A stretch of DNA of 64,000 nucleotides from Mesopusillimonas faecipullorum. GTDB taxonomy: Bacteria > Pseudomonadota > Gammaproteobacteria > Burkholderiales > Burkholderiaceae_B. The notes under the pieces are model-generated. The model made no database searches. It was not told where the DNA came from and was given only the letters and a program-made list of their open reading frames with translations. Made by a program: the position numbers and the translations under genes. Shown here in pieces: positions 39,401 to 46,106 of this stretch (positions within the stretch are counted from its first letter, which is position 1; each line of letters opens with the position of its first letter). The stretch spans positions 558,001 through 622,000 of the forward strand of contig NZ_JACDXW010000001.1 of assembly GCF_020539505.1 (NCBI RefSeq), in the 5' to 3' direction.

Positions 39401-40229
39401 AGTAACCGCGCAGGCCCAGGCTTCACTGCCGTATAGGCAGCTCAGAAATGCTGCGGTTGTTTCAATAGCCGCGCCACCTGCTTCACTGCCGTATAGGCAG
39501 CTCAGAAATGCCGCTCAGTGTGCAAAAGCCAGAACGCATTCTTCACTGCCGTATAGGCAGCTCAGAAAAACCCTAAGCCAACCGGACGAGGACGGGGGCG
39601 CTTCACTGCCGTATAGGCAGCTCAGAAACCGCTGGCAATTCTTGGTCGTAATACTCATAAGCTTCACTGCCGTATAGGCAGCTCAGAAAGGATCAAGGGT
39701 TGGTGCAGTATTGGGGTTATCCTTCACTGCCGTATAGGCAGCTCAGAAAAGCGGCTCCGCTAATAACTTGGCCTTGGTCGTCTTCACTGCCGTATAGGCA
39801 GCTCAGAAATGCTTGACGACACAAAGAACGGCGAGCCTCGCCTTCACTGCCGTATAGGCAGCTCAGAAAGACTTGGTTAACCTGTTTGGCACCATGTCAA
39901 ACTTCACTGCCGTATAGGCAGCTCAGAAACTGGAAAAACGAGGTCATGACGTAATCACCCTCTTCACTGCCGTATAGGCAGCTCAGAAATGAAGGTGAGG
40001 ATGCGCGACGCAAGCAAGATGCTTCACTGCCGTATAGGCAGCTCAGAAAGCCATGCGGCGCGCTCATTACGCTTCTCTTCACTTCACTGCCGTATAGGCA
40101 GCTCAGAAACGGAAGATTGGCGCCCACCTACATCGTGGGAACTTCACTGCCGTATAGGCAGCTCAGAAATGGAAGCACTTTCCGCGATGCGGCCTTGAAG
40201 TCTTCACTGCCGTATAGGCAGCTCAGAAA
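36480..40229 (+). CRISPR. Type I-F CRISPR array, 63 repeats
   Basis: Repeats of 28 bases start CTTCACTGCC and end CTCAGAAA. They contain the Cas6f stem CTGCC/GGCAG around loop GTATA. The period is 60, giving 32-base spacers. Two spacers are 33 bases: between repeats 6 and 7 (before 36841) and between repeats 53 and 54 (before 39662). Repeats start at 36480-36780 (6), 36841-39601 (47) and 39662-40202 (10). By eye all repeats are identical, including the last. The crRNA handle would be CUCAGAAA, one base different from the common CUAAGAAA. I saw no duplicated spacers. A further 32 bases after the last repeat could be one more spacer. Confidence 0.98.
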
Positions 40230-40356
40230 GTTGTGCGGGCCGCCGTCGATGCCGTCAAGCTCATCATCTGTTCGCACGCCCTTTTCCCTTTTCTTTACCT
40301 GCGCCGACAGCCGCCGCGAAGATCAAACTCACCCGACAGAAGCCGTATCCCTTCTG

Positions 40357-40728
40357 ATGCTTTTCTGCCATACAGCCGAATACAGCAGGTTGTTAAATAA
40401 CCCTTTAAGGGTTAAAATTGCCTCTATAGAAAAGAACAAACCCCACTACTCGCTCGCGGTCATGCAGACAGCAATTGCAGCAGTCGGACGCCACGCCTTT
40501 ACGCTGACCGCCATCAATGGCGGTCGGGCAATGGGGCTAACCGACAGCGATATGCTGGCCGTCATAGCTAGTCTGGGTAGGAAGGATTTCTACAAATCCA
40601 TGACCACGCATAACGATCATAGGGTGTGGCAAGACGTGTATCACGCCACATGCCCCAATGGTCGTATCGCCTATATCAAACTTACCGAAGTTGCCGAGCG
40701 TATCGTCATTCAGTTCAAGGAAAAGTGA
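40357..40728 (+). CDS. mqsR: MqsR-family mRNA interferase toxin (start codon doubtful)
   Basis: RelE-fold toxin of a type II MqsR/MqsA system. The C-terminal signature DFYKSMTTHNDHRVWQDVY matches E. coli MqsR closely, with the catalytic Lys, Gln and a later Tyr (in RIAYIKL) present, ending IQFKEK as in E. coli. Homology begins at an ATA codon (40426; ATA-GAA-AAG aligns with E. coli ATG-GAA-AAG). The annotated ATG at 40357 gives 123 residues but lies upstream of the promoter and operator. The next ATG (40462) would remove 12 conserved residues. The toxin may therefore be weakened or expressed from array read-through. Confidence 0.78.
   Translation: MLFCHTAEYSRLLNNPLRVKIASIEKNKPHYSLAVMQTAIAAVGRHAFTLTAINGGRAMGLTDSDMLAVIASLGRKDFYKSMTTHNDHRVWQDVYHATCPNGRIAYIKLTEVAERIVIQFKEK
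40390..40418 (+). promoter_or_regulatory. mqsRA promoter with MqsA-type operator
   Basis: TTGTTA (40390-40395) and TAAAAT (40413-40418) are separated by exactly 17 bases, a near-consensus sigma-70 promoter. The spacer contains the inverted repeat TAACCCTTTAAGGGTTA (40398-40414), similar in form to the AACCT-AGGTT palindromes bound by E. coli MqsA. The predicted start of transcription falls at about 40425, right at the ATA codon. Confidence 0.65.
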
Positions 40729-40731
40729 ATC

Positions 40732-41130
40732 ATGACCAAGAAACATATTTGCGGCGTGTGCGGTAGCAACCACTTCAGCGCCTTTTCCGGTGAAACCCTG
40801 TTCATCGACAATGAGACTCCTGTATCCAATCTGTCCGGCATGCGCTGCGACAAATGCGGGGAAATGTACCTCGATGTGGATAGCCAAGACAGGTATACCG
40901 AAGCCAGCAACGCGCTCGTTCTTGCGCAGCGCGAGGCCGAACAAAAGGAACTGACCCGGATACGTAAAAAACTCAAACTAACCCAGCACCAGGCAGCAAT
41001 GTTGACTGGTGGCGGGCATAACGCGTTTGGACGCTACGAACGCGGCGAAGCAAGGCCGATGCCCGCCGTGGTCAATCTATTCAAGCTGCTGGATGCTCAC
41101 CCCGAATTGCTCAAGGAAATCAGGCGCTGA
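40732..41130 (+). CDS. mqsA: MqsA-family antitoxin / autoregulator
   Basis: Antitoxin of 132 residues that neutralises MqsR and represses its own promoter. The N-terminal zinc domain has CxxC pairs at C7/C10 and C39/C42. The C-terminal XRE helix-turn-helix contains LTQHQAAMLTGGG then NAFGRYERGEARP, including the Asn and Arg that contact DNA in E. coli MqsA. It starts 3 bases after the mqsR stop. The pair lies between the last array repeat and a solitary repeat. Confidence 0.93.
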   Translation: MTKKHICGVCGSNHFSAFSGETLFIDNETPVSNLSGMRCDKCGEMYLDVDSQDRYTEASNALVLAQREAEQKELTRIRKKLKLTQHQAAMLTGGGHNAFGRYERGEARPMPAVVNLFKLLDAHPELLKEIRR

Positions 41131-41182
41131 ACGAATCGCAACGGCGCTCGGGATATCTACGGCTCAGCTTGATATCTAGCCA

Positions 41183-41263
41183 GGGCCTTAGTGCCTAATC
41201 TCAATGAGGAAAGCAAATGGACGCGAAATCAAAGCGCTCTCGCCCTACTTGGAACGACCCTGA
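41183..41263 (+). pseudogene. Remnant of a second brnT (C-terminal end only)
   Basis: The frame through 41204 reads LISMRKANGREIK and then stops at 41261-41263. This aligns with the last residues of the intact BrnT (IISMRKANVREQTK). A stop codon (41189-41191) and loss of everything upstream show that only the gene end survives. Sixteen bases (ATGAGGAAAGCAAATG, 41204-41219) are identical to the brnT/brnA junction at 31854-31869 on the other strand. Confidence 0.65.
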
Positions 41264-41485
41264 CGACGCCCCAGAAATCACTGAAGACTGGATTGCGGAA
41301 GCCGATCTATATCATGGCGAAAAACTGGTTCGACGCGGGCCCCTAAGTCAGCAGCGCCTAGCGTTTCCGTGAGTCTGCGTATCCCTCCCGACGTGCTGGA
41401 CCGCTGGAAGAGCACCGGCCCAGGATGGCAAACTCGTATGGTGGCATCACTCAAAAGCCATGCGCCAAGCAGCAGCCATCATTAA
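41217..41485 (+). pseudogene. Frameshifted second brnA antitoxin
   Basis: From ATG 41217 (with TGAGGA upstream) the sequence reads as BrnA for about 41 residues (RPTWNDPDDAPE ... GEKLVRRG). It then hits a stop at 41370-41372. In the next frame the remainder PKSAAPSVSVSLRIPPDVL to MVASLKSHAP continues to a stop at 41483-41485. One lost base near 41341, in a run of G and C, explains this. It is clearly a paralogue of the intact antitoxin at 31599-31856, with no working toxin partner. Confidence 0.85.
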
Positions 41486-41498
41486 GCTTTGTTGATTA

Positions 41499-41526
41499 CT
41501 TCACTGCCGTATAGGCAGCTCAGAAA
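41499..41526 (+). repeat. Solitary CRISPR repeat
   Basis: A 28-base copy identical to the array repeats, in the same orientation, 1269 bases after the last array repeat. No second repeat follows at the 60-base spacing. It could be the original array end displaced by the insertion of mqsRA and brnTA, or the seed of a second array. It should still form a Cas6f cleavage site if transcribed. Confidence 0.97.
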
Positions 41527-41679
41527 GCCTACCTCGCTTGATGAACACGCTCGTCGCCAACCCTAACTCAGAAGCCAAATGGTCTTAGCGACGAGGCAGT
41601 ATAACGTTGGCGCGTTCAACTGTTTCTTCCAGGACAGCAGGCAAAATCAAAAAAGCCAGACCAACGCATTGACGCATAG

Positions 41680-41808
41680 ATTTGGCCTTCTTTTGATCCA
41701 TCCAAAGTCCGTTCCCACGCAGTACGCCTGAATATCAGCCTGCCCGAGAATCTGGTGCAGCACATTGATGCCGTCGCCCACCAGCGAAGCCGATTCACTC
41801 CATCACAA
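41680..41808 (+). pseudogene. HicB-like antitoxin remnant
   Basis: The frame containing 41725 reads FDPSKVRSHAVRLNISLPEN and then LVQHIDAVAHQRSRF, resembling the ribbon-helix-helix C-terminus of HicB antitoxins. It has a stop directly upstream (41677-41679) and no toxin or N-terminal domain. After this it turns into low-complexity Ser/Pro codons overlapping the lipoprotein gene. The similarity is recognised by eye only. Confidence 0.4.
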
Positions 41809-42475
41809 GCGACGCCTTCGCCGCCATCGCCTTCGCAATCGCCTCTTCCGATCTTTTTATAGACTGCTCGTAAGAGCTGCGCGTGGGGATTGAAAGCGTA
41901 GGCATGATGGTTTTTTCAGCGAAATCCTTGACGCTTTGAGGGTCAAGATCGATCCTGAAGAACAACTTCTTGGCGTTTTTTACTTCAAGGGTGTCCCAGG
42001 TTCGGCAATCAAAGCCCGACGACGTAGACATATTCTTGAGGGTTTTTCCTTGAGGCAGCCCGTTGTGATACTGGTAATAGCCCGAAAATCGGCATTTGCG
42101 CCCAGAACGCTCTTCGTCGTCGACAAAAAGCCAGGCGTCAAAGCCTAACGACGAAATATCATACTTGCTGCCGTTGTGTACGGTGTACTCAAGTTCGGAG
42201 CGCCTGAAGAAGTCGTCTCTTTTTAAACCAATGGGCTCGAAAGTAATCTTGGCGAGTTCTTCGGTGGCAATTTTTATTTGAAGTTCATCATTGGCCAGGC
42301 GCTCTGCATTCTGGGCCAGTTCGGCCGTGGTAGAAGCGATTCGGCTGGTGTGCCGGGCGATATACGCATCGGCCTCGCTGTCGGTTACCAGCTTTTTATC
42401 CACGCCTTTACCGCCGCAACCCGCCAAGAATATCGCCAGACCTAAACCTACCGTACACCACAAGCGAAAACGCAT
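41795..42475 (-). CDS. Predicted lipoprotein of unknown function
   Basis: A 226-residue protein. The signal peptide MRFRLWCTVGLGLAIF ends in the lipobox LAGC, so it should be lipid-anchored. A helical region follows (about residues 35-70, AELAQNAERLANDELQI), then a beta-rich domain with two cysteines (RKCRF and GFDCRTW). I do not recognise the family. A second ATG at 42499 would add eight residues before the signal. It sits alone at the edge of the CRISPR/toxin-antitoxin region. Confidence 0.7.
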   Translation of the reverse strand: MRFRLWCTVGLGLAIFLAGCGGKGVDKKLVTDSEADAYIARHTSRIASTTAELAQNAERLANDELQIKIATEELAKITFEPIGLKRDDFFRRSELEYTVHNGSKYDISSLGFDAWLFVDDEERSGRKCRFSGYYQYHNGLPQGKTLKNMSTSSGFDCRTWDTLEVKNAKKLFFRIDLDPQSVKDFAEKTIMPTLSIPTRSSYEQSIKRSEEAIAKAMAAKASLVME

Positions 42476-43061
42476 AGAAAATACCCACCACCGTTGCAAA
42501 AACCATCGACATCAATTGAGGCCCGCGCAGAGCACGCCTCAGCGCGTGAGCGGGTATACGACAGGAAACGGGCGGACTTGAGCGGCCCGCCTTCTAATCT
42601 GGTGCCTCATTGAGACTGACCCATTCATTGCTTATAGCGGTGAGCGCTCAGCATACCAAGCCAAATAGGAGAAAAACAGGACGTTAGCTCGCTGCCACAA
42701 ACACGTGGGAAGGCGCTTATTACACTGGAAACTGGGAAAAATCGGCATGGCATGGCAGGGCCAGAACAGATCACCGCCTCTTGCAGCCGGGCGACCCGGG
42801 CGCAAACTCAATGGGCCAATCTGCCCATTACAGTTTCCAAATCGGTAGGGGGCAGTTCTTGTGAACCGCCCCCCTGCCACATACATGGACGCCCTCAATT
42901 TGCAAGGTTTTTAGTTCGTGCTGGCGTTATGAACTATGACCTGGGGGTATTTTGATTTGGAGCGTTGCCGGGTAGAAACCGGCCCAATCCGTTTGGTCCC
43001 AAGGTGTTAACCATGTGACCGGTACATACTGTATGTCTCAAGTATGTACCCCTTTTAATCC
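42476..43061. other. Non-coding stretch between lipoprotein gene and tRNA-Pro
   Basis: No convincing gene was found in these 586 bases; the short open frames lack recognisable homology or ribosome sites. A hairpin GGGGGC-A-GTTC / GAAC-C-GCCCCC lies at about 42848-42873. Near the tRNA is a separate 10-bp inverted repeat, listed below. The region may be the scarred junction between accessory and core sequence. Confidence 0.6.
43021..43050 (+). repeat. Perfect inverted repeat beside tRNA-Pro
   Basis: GGTACATACT (43021-43030) and AGTATGTACC (43041-43050) form a perfect 10-bp stem with a 10-base loop. CCTTTT follows on the plus strand. It starts 11 bases beyond the tRNA 3' CCA. It could be a terminator for plus-strand transcripts, a processing element of the tRNA trailer, or part of an integration site. 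Confidence 0.5.
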
Positions 43062-43138
<77 letters not shown>

Positions 43139-43162
43139 TGTTGCCCTGATTTTTTCGTCGTT

Positions 43163-44128
43163 TTAGCGGTCGCGCTCTACGGCGAAAGAGCAAAATTGTA
43201 GCAAAATTTCGGCGGTTTCGGAGGCCGGAAGCTGGCGCGCAGCCTCGCGGGCGAGCTCGGCTTCGCTTGTGGCGACGTCTCGGGTGTAGGCCAAAGCCTG
43301 CGTTTCTTGTATAGCTTGGGCCACGGCGGCAAAATCGGCTTCGCCGGTTTCTATGGCACGGCGTATCAAGTCGCGCTGCTCGGGCGTGCCGACTTCCATG
43401 ACGCGAATAAGCGGCAAGGTGGGCTTGCCTTCGCGCAAGTCGTCGCCTACGTTTTTGCCTAAGGCCTGGGCGTCGCCACTGTAGTCCAGCACATCGTCGA
43501 TAAGCTGGAAGGCAGTGCCTATGTGACGACCGTAGGCTGCGGCGGCTTCTTCGTGGACAGCGCTGGCGCCGGCCACGATGGCACCTACCTGAGCGGCGGC
43601 CTCGAACAATTTGGCGGTTTTGTAGCGCACGACCTGCAAATAGCGCTCAAGCGAAACGTCTGGGTCATGTACGTTAAGCAATTGCAGAACTTCGCCCTCG
43701 GCGATAACGGTAGTGGCCTGCGACAACACCTGCATGACGCGCATGGAGTCGGCTTCGACCATCATCTCGAAGGAGCGCGAATACAGATAATCGCCCACCA
43801 GCACACTGGCCGCATTGCCAAACAAGGCGTTAGCCGTGCTGCGCCCACGTCGCATGTCAGACTCGTCAACTACATCGTCGTGCAGCAAAGTAGAGGTATG
43901 GATAAATTCGACTACCGCAGCCAGCAAGTGGTGCAAGTTGCCTTGGTATCCCAATGCACGCGCCACCAGCAGCAGCAAGGCGGGACGCATACGTTTACCG
44001 CCTGACTGGACGATATGCTCGCCTATCGTGCGAATAAGGACGACATCGGAATCCAAGCGGTCTCGGATGACGGCATCCACGGCGCGCATGTCATCCGCAA
44101 TCGGGGCAAGCAGGTGAGAGAGAGTCAA
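43163..44128 (-). CDS. ispB: Polyprenyl diphosphate synthase (octaprenyl type, IspB)
   Basis: Trans-prenyltransferase of 321 residues that makes the ubiquinone side chain. The two aspartate-rich motifs are HDDVVDESD and DDVLDYSGD, with GKRMRP near the N-terminus. Chain length (C40) is assumed from the proteobacterial norm. The gene is divergent from the DUF815 ATPase and followed by tRNA-Pro on the same strand. Confidence 0.92.
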   Translation of the reverse strand: MTLSHLLAPIADDMRAVDAVIRDRLDSDVVLIRTIGEHIVQSGGKRMRPALLLLVARALGYQGNLHHLLAAVVEFIHTSTLLHDDVVDESDMRRGRSTANALFGNAASVLVGDYLYSRSFEMMVEADSMRVMQVLSQATTVIAEGEVLQLLNVHDPDVSLERYLQVVRYKTAKLFEAAAQVGAIVAGASAVHEEAAAAYGRHIGTAFQLIDDVLDYSGDAQALGKNVGDDLREGKPTLPLIRVMEVGTPEQRDLIRRAIETGEADFAAVAQAIQETQALAYTRDVATSEAELAREAARQLPASETAEILLQFCSFAVERDR

Positions 44129-44269
44129 GGGAACATCCGTTTTTTACGCCCCTGGTTTCCACAAGCGGGGCAAAATCGCTTGATTATACCTATATCGCCA
44201 TGCCCGGCTGCCCGGTATCGGGCGTGAAATTAGCGATAATGGTGGTTTTCCTTAGACGTATCGGAGAAG

Positions 44270-45142
44270 ATGTTGAGCAATCCCGACCTGTCGACACTGG
44301 TTGTCCGTGCCGAACGCGTACTGGCGCAGCTGGAAGCCTGGCTGCCCCCCGCCCCGCCCCCTACCGATTGGCAGGCCCAAGCATTTCGTTGGCGCAAAAG
44401 GGGTACCTCGCGCGGCTGGCTGCAAGCCATTCAGCGCCCGACGCTTATCCAGACAGACGACTTGCAGCACGTCGAGCGCCAAAAAGGCTTGCTCGACCGC
44501 AATACACGCCACTTCGTCGAAGGCAAGCCGGCCAATAATGTCCTGATGACCGGCGCCCGCGGTACCGGTAAGAGCTCGCTTGTGAAAGCCATGCTCAGTG
44601 CCTACGCCGACCAAGGCCTACGCCTGATAGAGGTCGACAAAGATGATCTGGCCGACTTGGCCGACATCGTGGAGCAGCTTGAAGGCCGTAGCGAACGCTT
44701 CATCATCTTCTGCGACGATCTTTCCTTCGAAGAAGGCGAGGCCGGCTACAAAGCCCTCAAATCGGTACTGGACGGGTCCGTCAGCACCAGCGGTGACAAC
44801 GTGCTGATTTATGCGACATCCAACCGCCGCCACCTGATGCCCGAGTACATGAGCGAGAACCTGGCTGCCAAGCATCAGCCCGACGGCGAAATTCACCCCG
44901 GAGAGACGGTAGAGGAAAAAATATCGCTCTCCGAGCGCTTTGGTCTTTGGCTGTCCTTCCACCCGTTCAAGCAAGACGACTACCTGGACATCGTTCGCTA
45001 CTGGCTCACCGTGCACGGTTGCTCGCCGGAAAGCATAGCCGAGTCACGGCGCGAATCCTTGCAATGGGCGCTGGAACGCGGCTCCCGTTCCGGGCGCGTA
45101 GCTCGCCAGTTTGCTCGCGACTGGGCCGCCCGTCATGTCTGA
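44270..45142 (+). CDS. DUF815-family AAA ATPase
   Basis: P-loop ATPase of 290 residues. Walker A GARGTGKS is at 95-102 and Walker B FIIFCDDLSF near 145, followed by ATSNRRHLMPEYM. The family is widespread in betaproteobacteria and its physiological role is unknown. A GGAGA site precedes the ATG. The 3' end overlaps the Nudix gene by 8 bases. Confidence 0.9.
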   Translation: MLSNPDLSTLVVRAERVLAQLEAWLPPAPPPTDWQAQAFRWRKRGTSRGWLQAIQRPTLIQTDDLQHVERQKGLLDRNTRHFVEGKPANNVLMTGARGTGKSSLVKAMLSAYADQGLRLIEVDKDDLADLADIVEQLEGRSERFIIFCDDLSFEEGEAGYKALKSVLDGSVSTSGDNVLIYATSNRRHLMPEYMSENLAAKHQPDGEIHPGETVEEKISLSERFGLWLSFHPFKQDDYLDIVRYWLTVHGCSPESIAESRRESLQWALERGSRSGRVARQFARDWAARHV

Positions 45143-46106
45143 AGGCTCAACGCACGCCAAGCCGTACATACGTGTCGCTGCCGGCCTTATCTTAAAGGCC
45201 GACGGCCAGCTTTTGCTGGGCCAAAGGCCTGTGGGCAAACCTTGGGAAGGCTGGTGGGAGCTTCCCGGGGGCAAGATAGAGGCGGATGAAACCGTCTTAC
45301 AAGCCTTAGCGCGCGAATTGCACGAAGAACTGGGTATAGCAGTCACTCACTCCACGCGCTGGGTCACCTATATCCACGAATACCCAAAAACCATCGTCGA
45401 GCTTAACTTCTGCCGAGTCACGGCTTGGGAAGGCGAACCCCATGGTCGAGAGAACCAAGCACTGGCCTGGGTAGACCCTACTCAAGACCTGACAGTGGGG
45501 CCCGTGTTACCCGCAACCGAGCCGCCGCTGCGCTGGCTGCGCCTTCCCGACCACTATCTGCTTACTCAACTGCGCTCTCCCGAACAATTGGCCTCTGGGC
45601 TGGCTCAGCTCGAGCAGCGCTTGGCGTCCGGCGTGCGCATGGTTCAGTTCCGTGAGCGCGACTGGCCCGAGGGCCCATCTGCCGACAGCCTGTACGAAGC
45701 CTTTTGCCAAGTACTGGCTTTGTGCCGTCGTTATCAGGCTTGCTGCCTGGTCAACAGCCGCCACCCCATAGAATGGGCGCAGCAGGCCGATGGCTTGCAT
45801 TTACGCTCCACAGACGTGCCTGCGGCGCATACCTGGGCACAGTCGCCAGGTTTATTAGGGGTTTCAGTGCACAACAGCGGGCAACTTCGTGCCGCGCAAT
45901 CGCTGGAGCCCGACTTCATGGTACTAGGCCACGTACTGGAAACGCCTTCGCACCCCGGTAAGCCTCCTTTAGGGTGGGAGGCCTTCAGTCAGCTGGCTGA
46001 AACAGCCGGCTGCCCCGTTTACGCCATAGGCGGACAGAGCGACGCAACATTTGCGACAGCGCAAAGCCATGGCGCGCATGGCATAGCCGGCATACGTCAG
46101 CTTTAA
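45135..46106 (+). CDS. Nudix hydrolase fused to a thiamine-phosphate-synthase-like domain
   Basis: A 323-residue two-domain protein. Residues 1 to about 135 are MutT-like with the full Nudix box (GGKIEADETVLQALARELHE, then ELGI; 46-68), so the domain probably cleans oxidised nucleotides such as 8-oxo-dGTP. Residues of about 155-323 form a ThiE-like barrel (MVQFRERDW, CCLVNSR, DGLHLRS, HNSGQL, YAIGG). This fusion is common in proteobacteria. The role of the second domain is unclear. The ATG at 45135 overlaps the DUF815 gene. The 3' end overlaps the convergent efflux gene. Confidence 0.9.
   Translation: MSEGSTHAKPYIRVAAGLILKADGQLLLGQRPVGKPWEGWWELPGGKIEADETVLQALARELHEELGIAVTHSTRWVTYIHEYPKTIVELNFCRVTAWEGEPHGRENQALAWVDPTQDLTVGPVLPATEPPLRWLRLPDHYLLTQLRSPEQLASGLAQLEQRLASGVRMVQFRERDWPEGPSADSLYEAFCQVLALCRRYQACCLVNSRHPIEWAQQADGLHLRSTDVPAAHTWAQSPGLLGVSVHNSGQLRAAQSLEPDFMVLGHVLETPSHPGKPPLGWEAFSQLAETAGCPVYAIGGQSDATFATAQSHGAHGIAGIRQL

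Noticed and set aside
36595-40198. Long open frames on both strands with repeating peptides (HCRIGSSE, SLPYRQLR, FLSCLYGSE)
   Set aside because: These are translations of the CRISPR repeats; the 60-base period is a multiple of three and keeps frames open.
36508-40201. Self-targeting spacers against genes in this window
   Set aside because: None noticed by eye; a proper alignment search was not possible, so this is not excluded.
40361-40380. Possible degenerate CRISPR repeat (CTGCCATACAG)
   Set aside because: Only partial match to the repeat, off the 60-base register, and the stem does not pair properly.
41547-41574. Possible degenerate repeat ending CTCAGAAG after the solitary repeat
   Set aside because: Only the last seven bases match and the spacing from the solitary repeat is wrong.
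41616-41798. 60-residue minus-strand open frame
   Set aside because: No homology; it runs antisense to the better HicB-like remnant.
42632-42898. 88-residue minus-strand open frame in the gap before tRNA-Pro
   Set aside because: No ribosome-binding site, no family features, odd composition.
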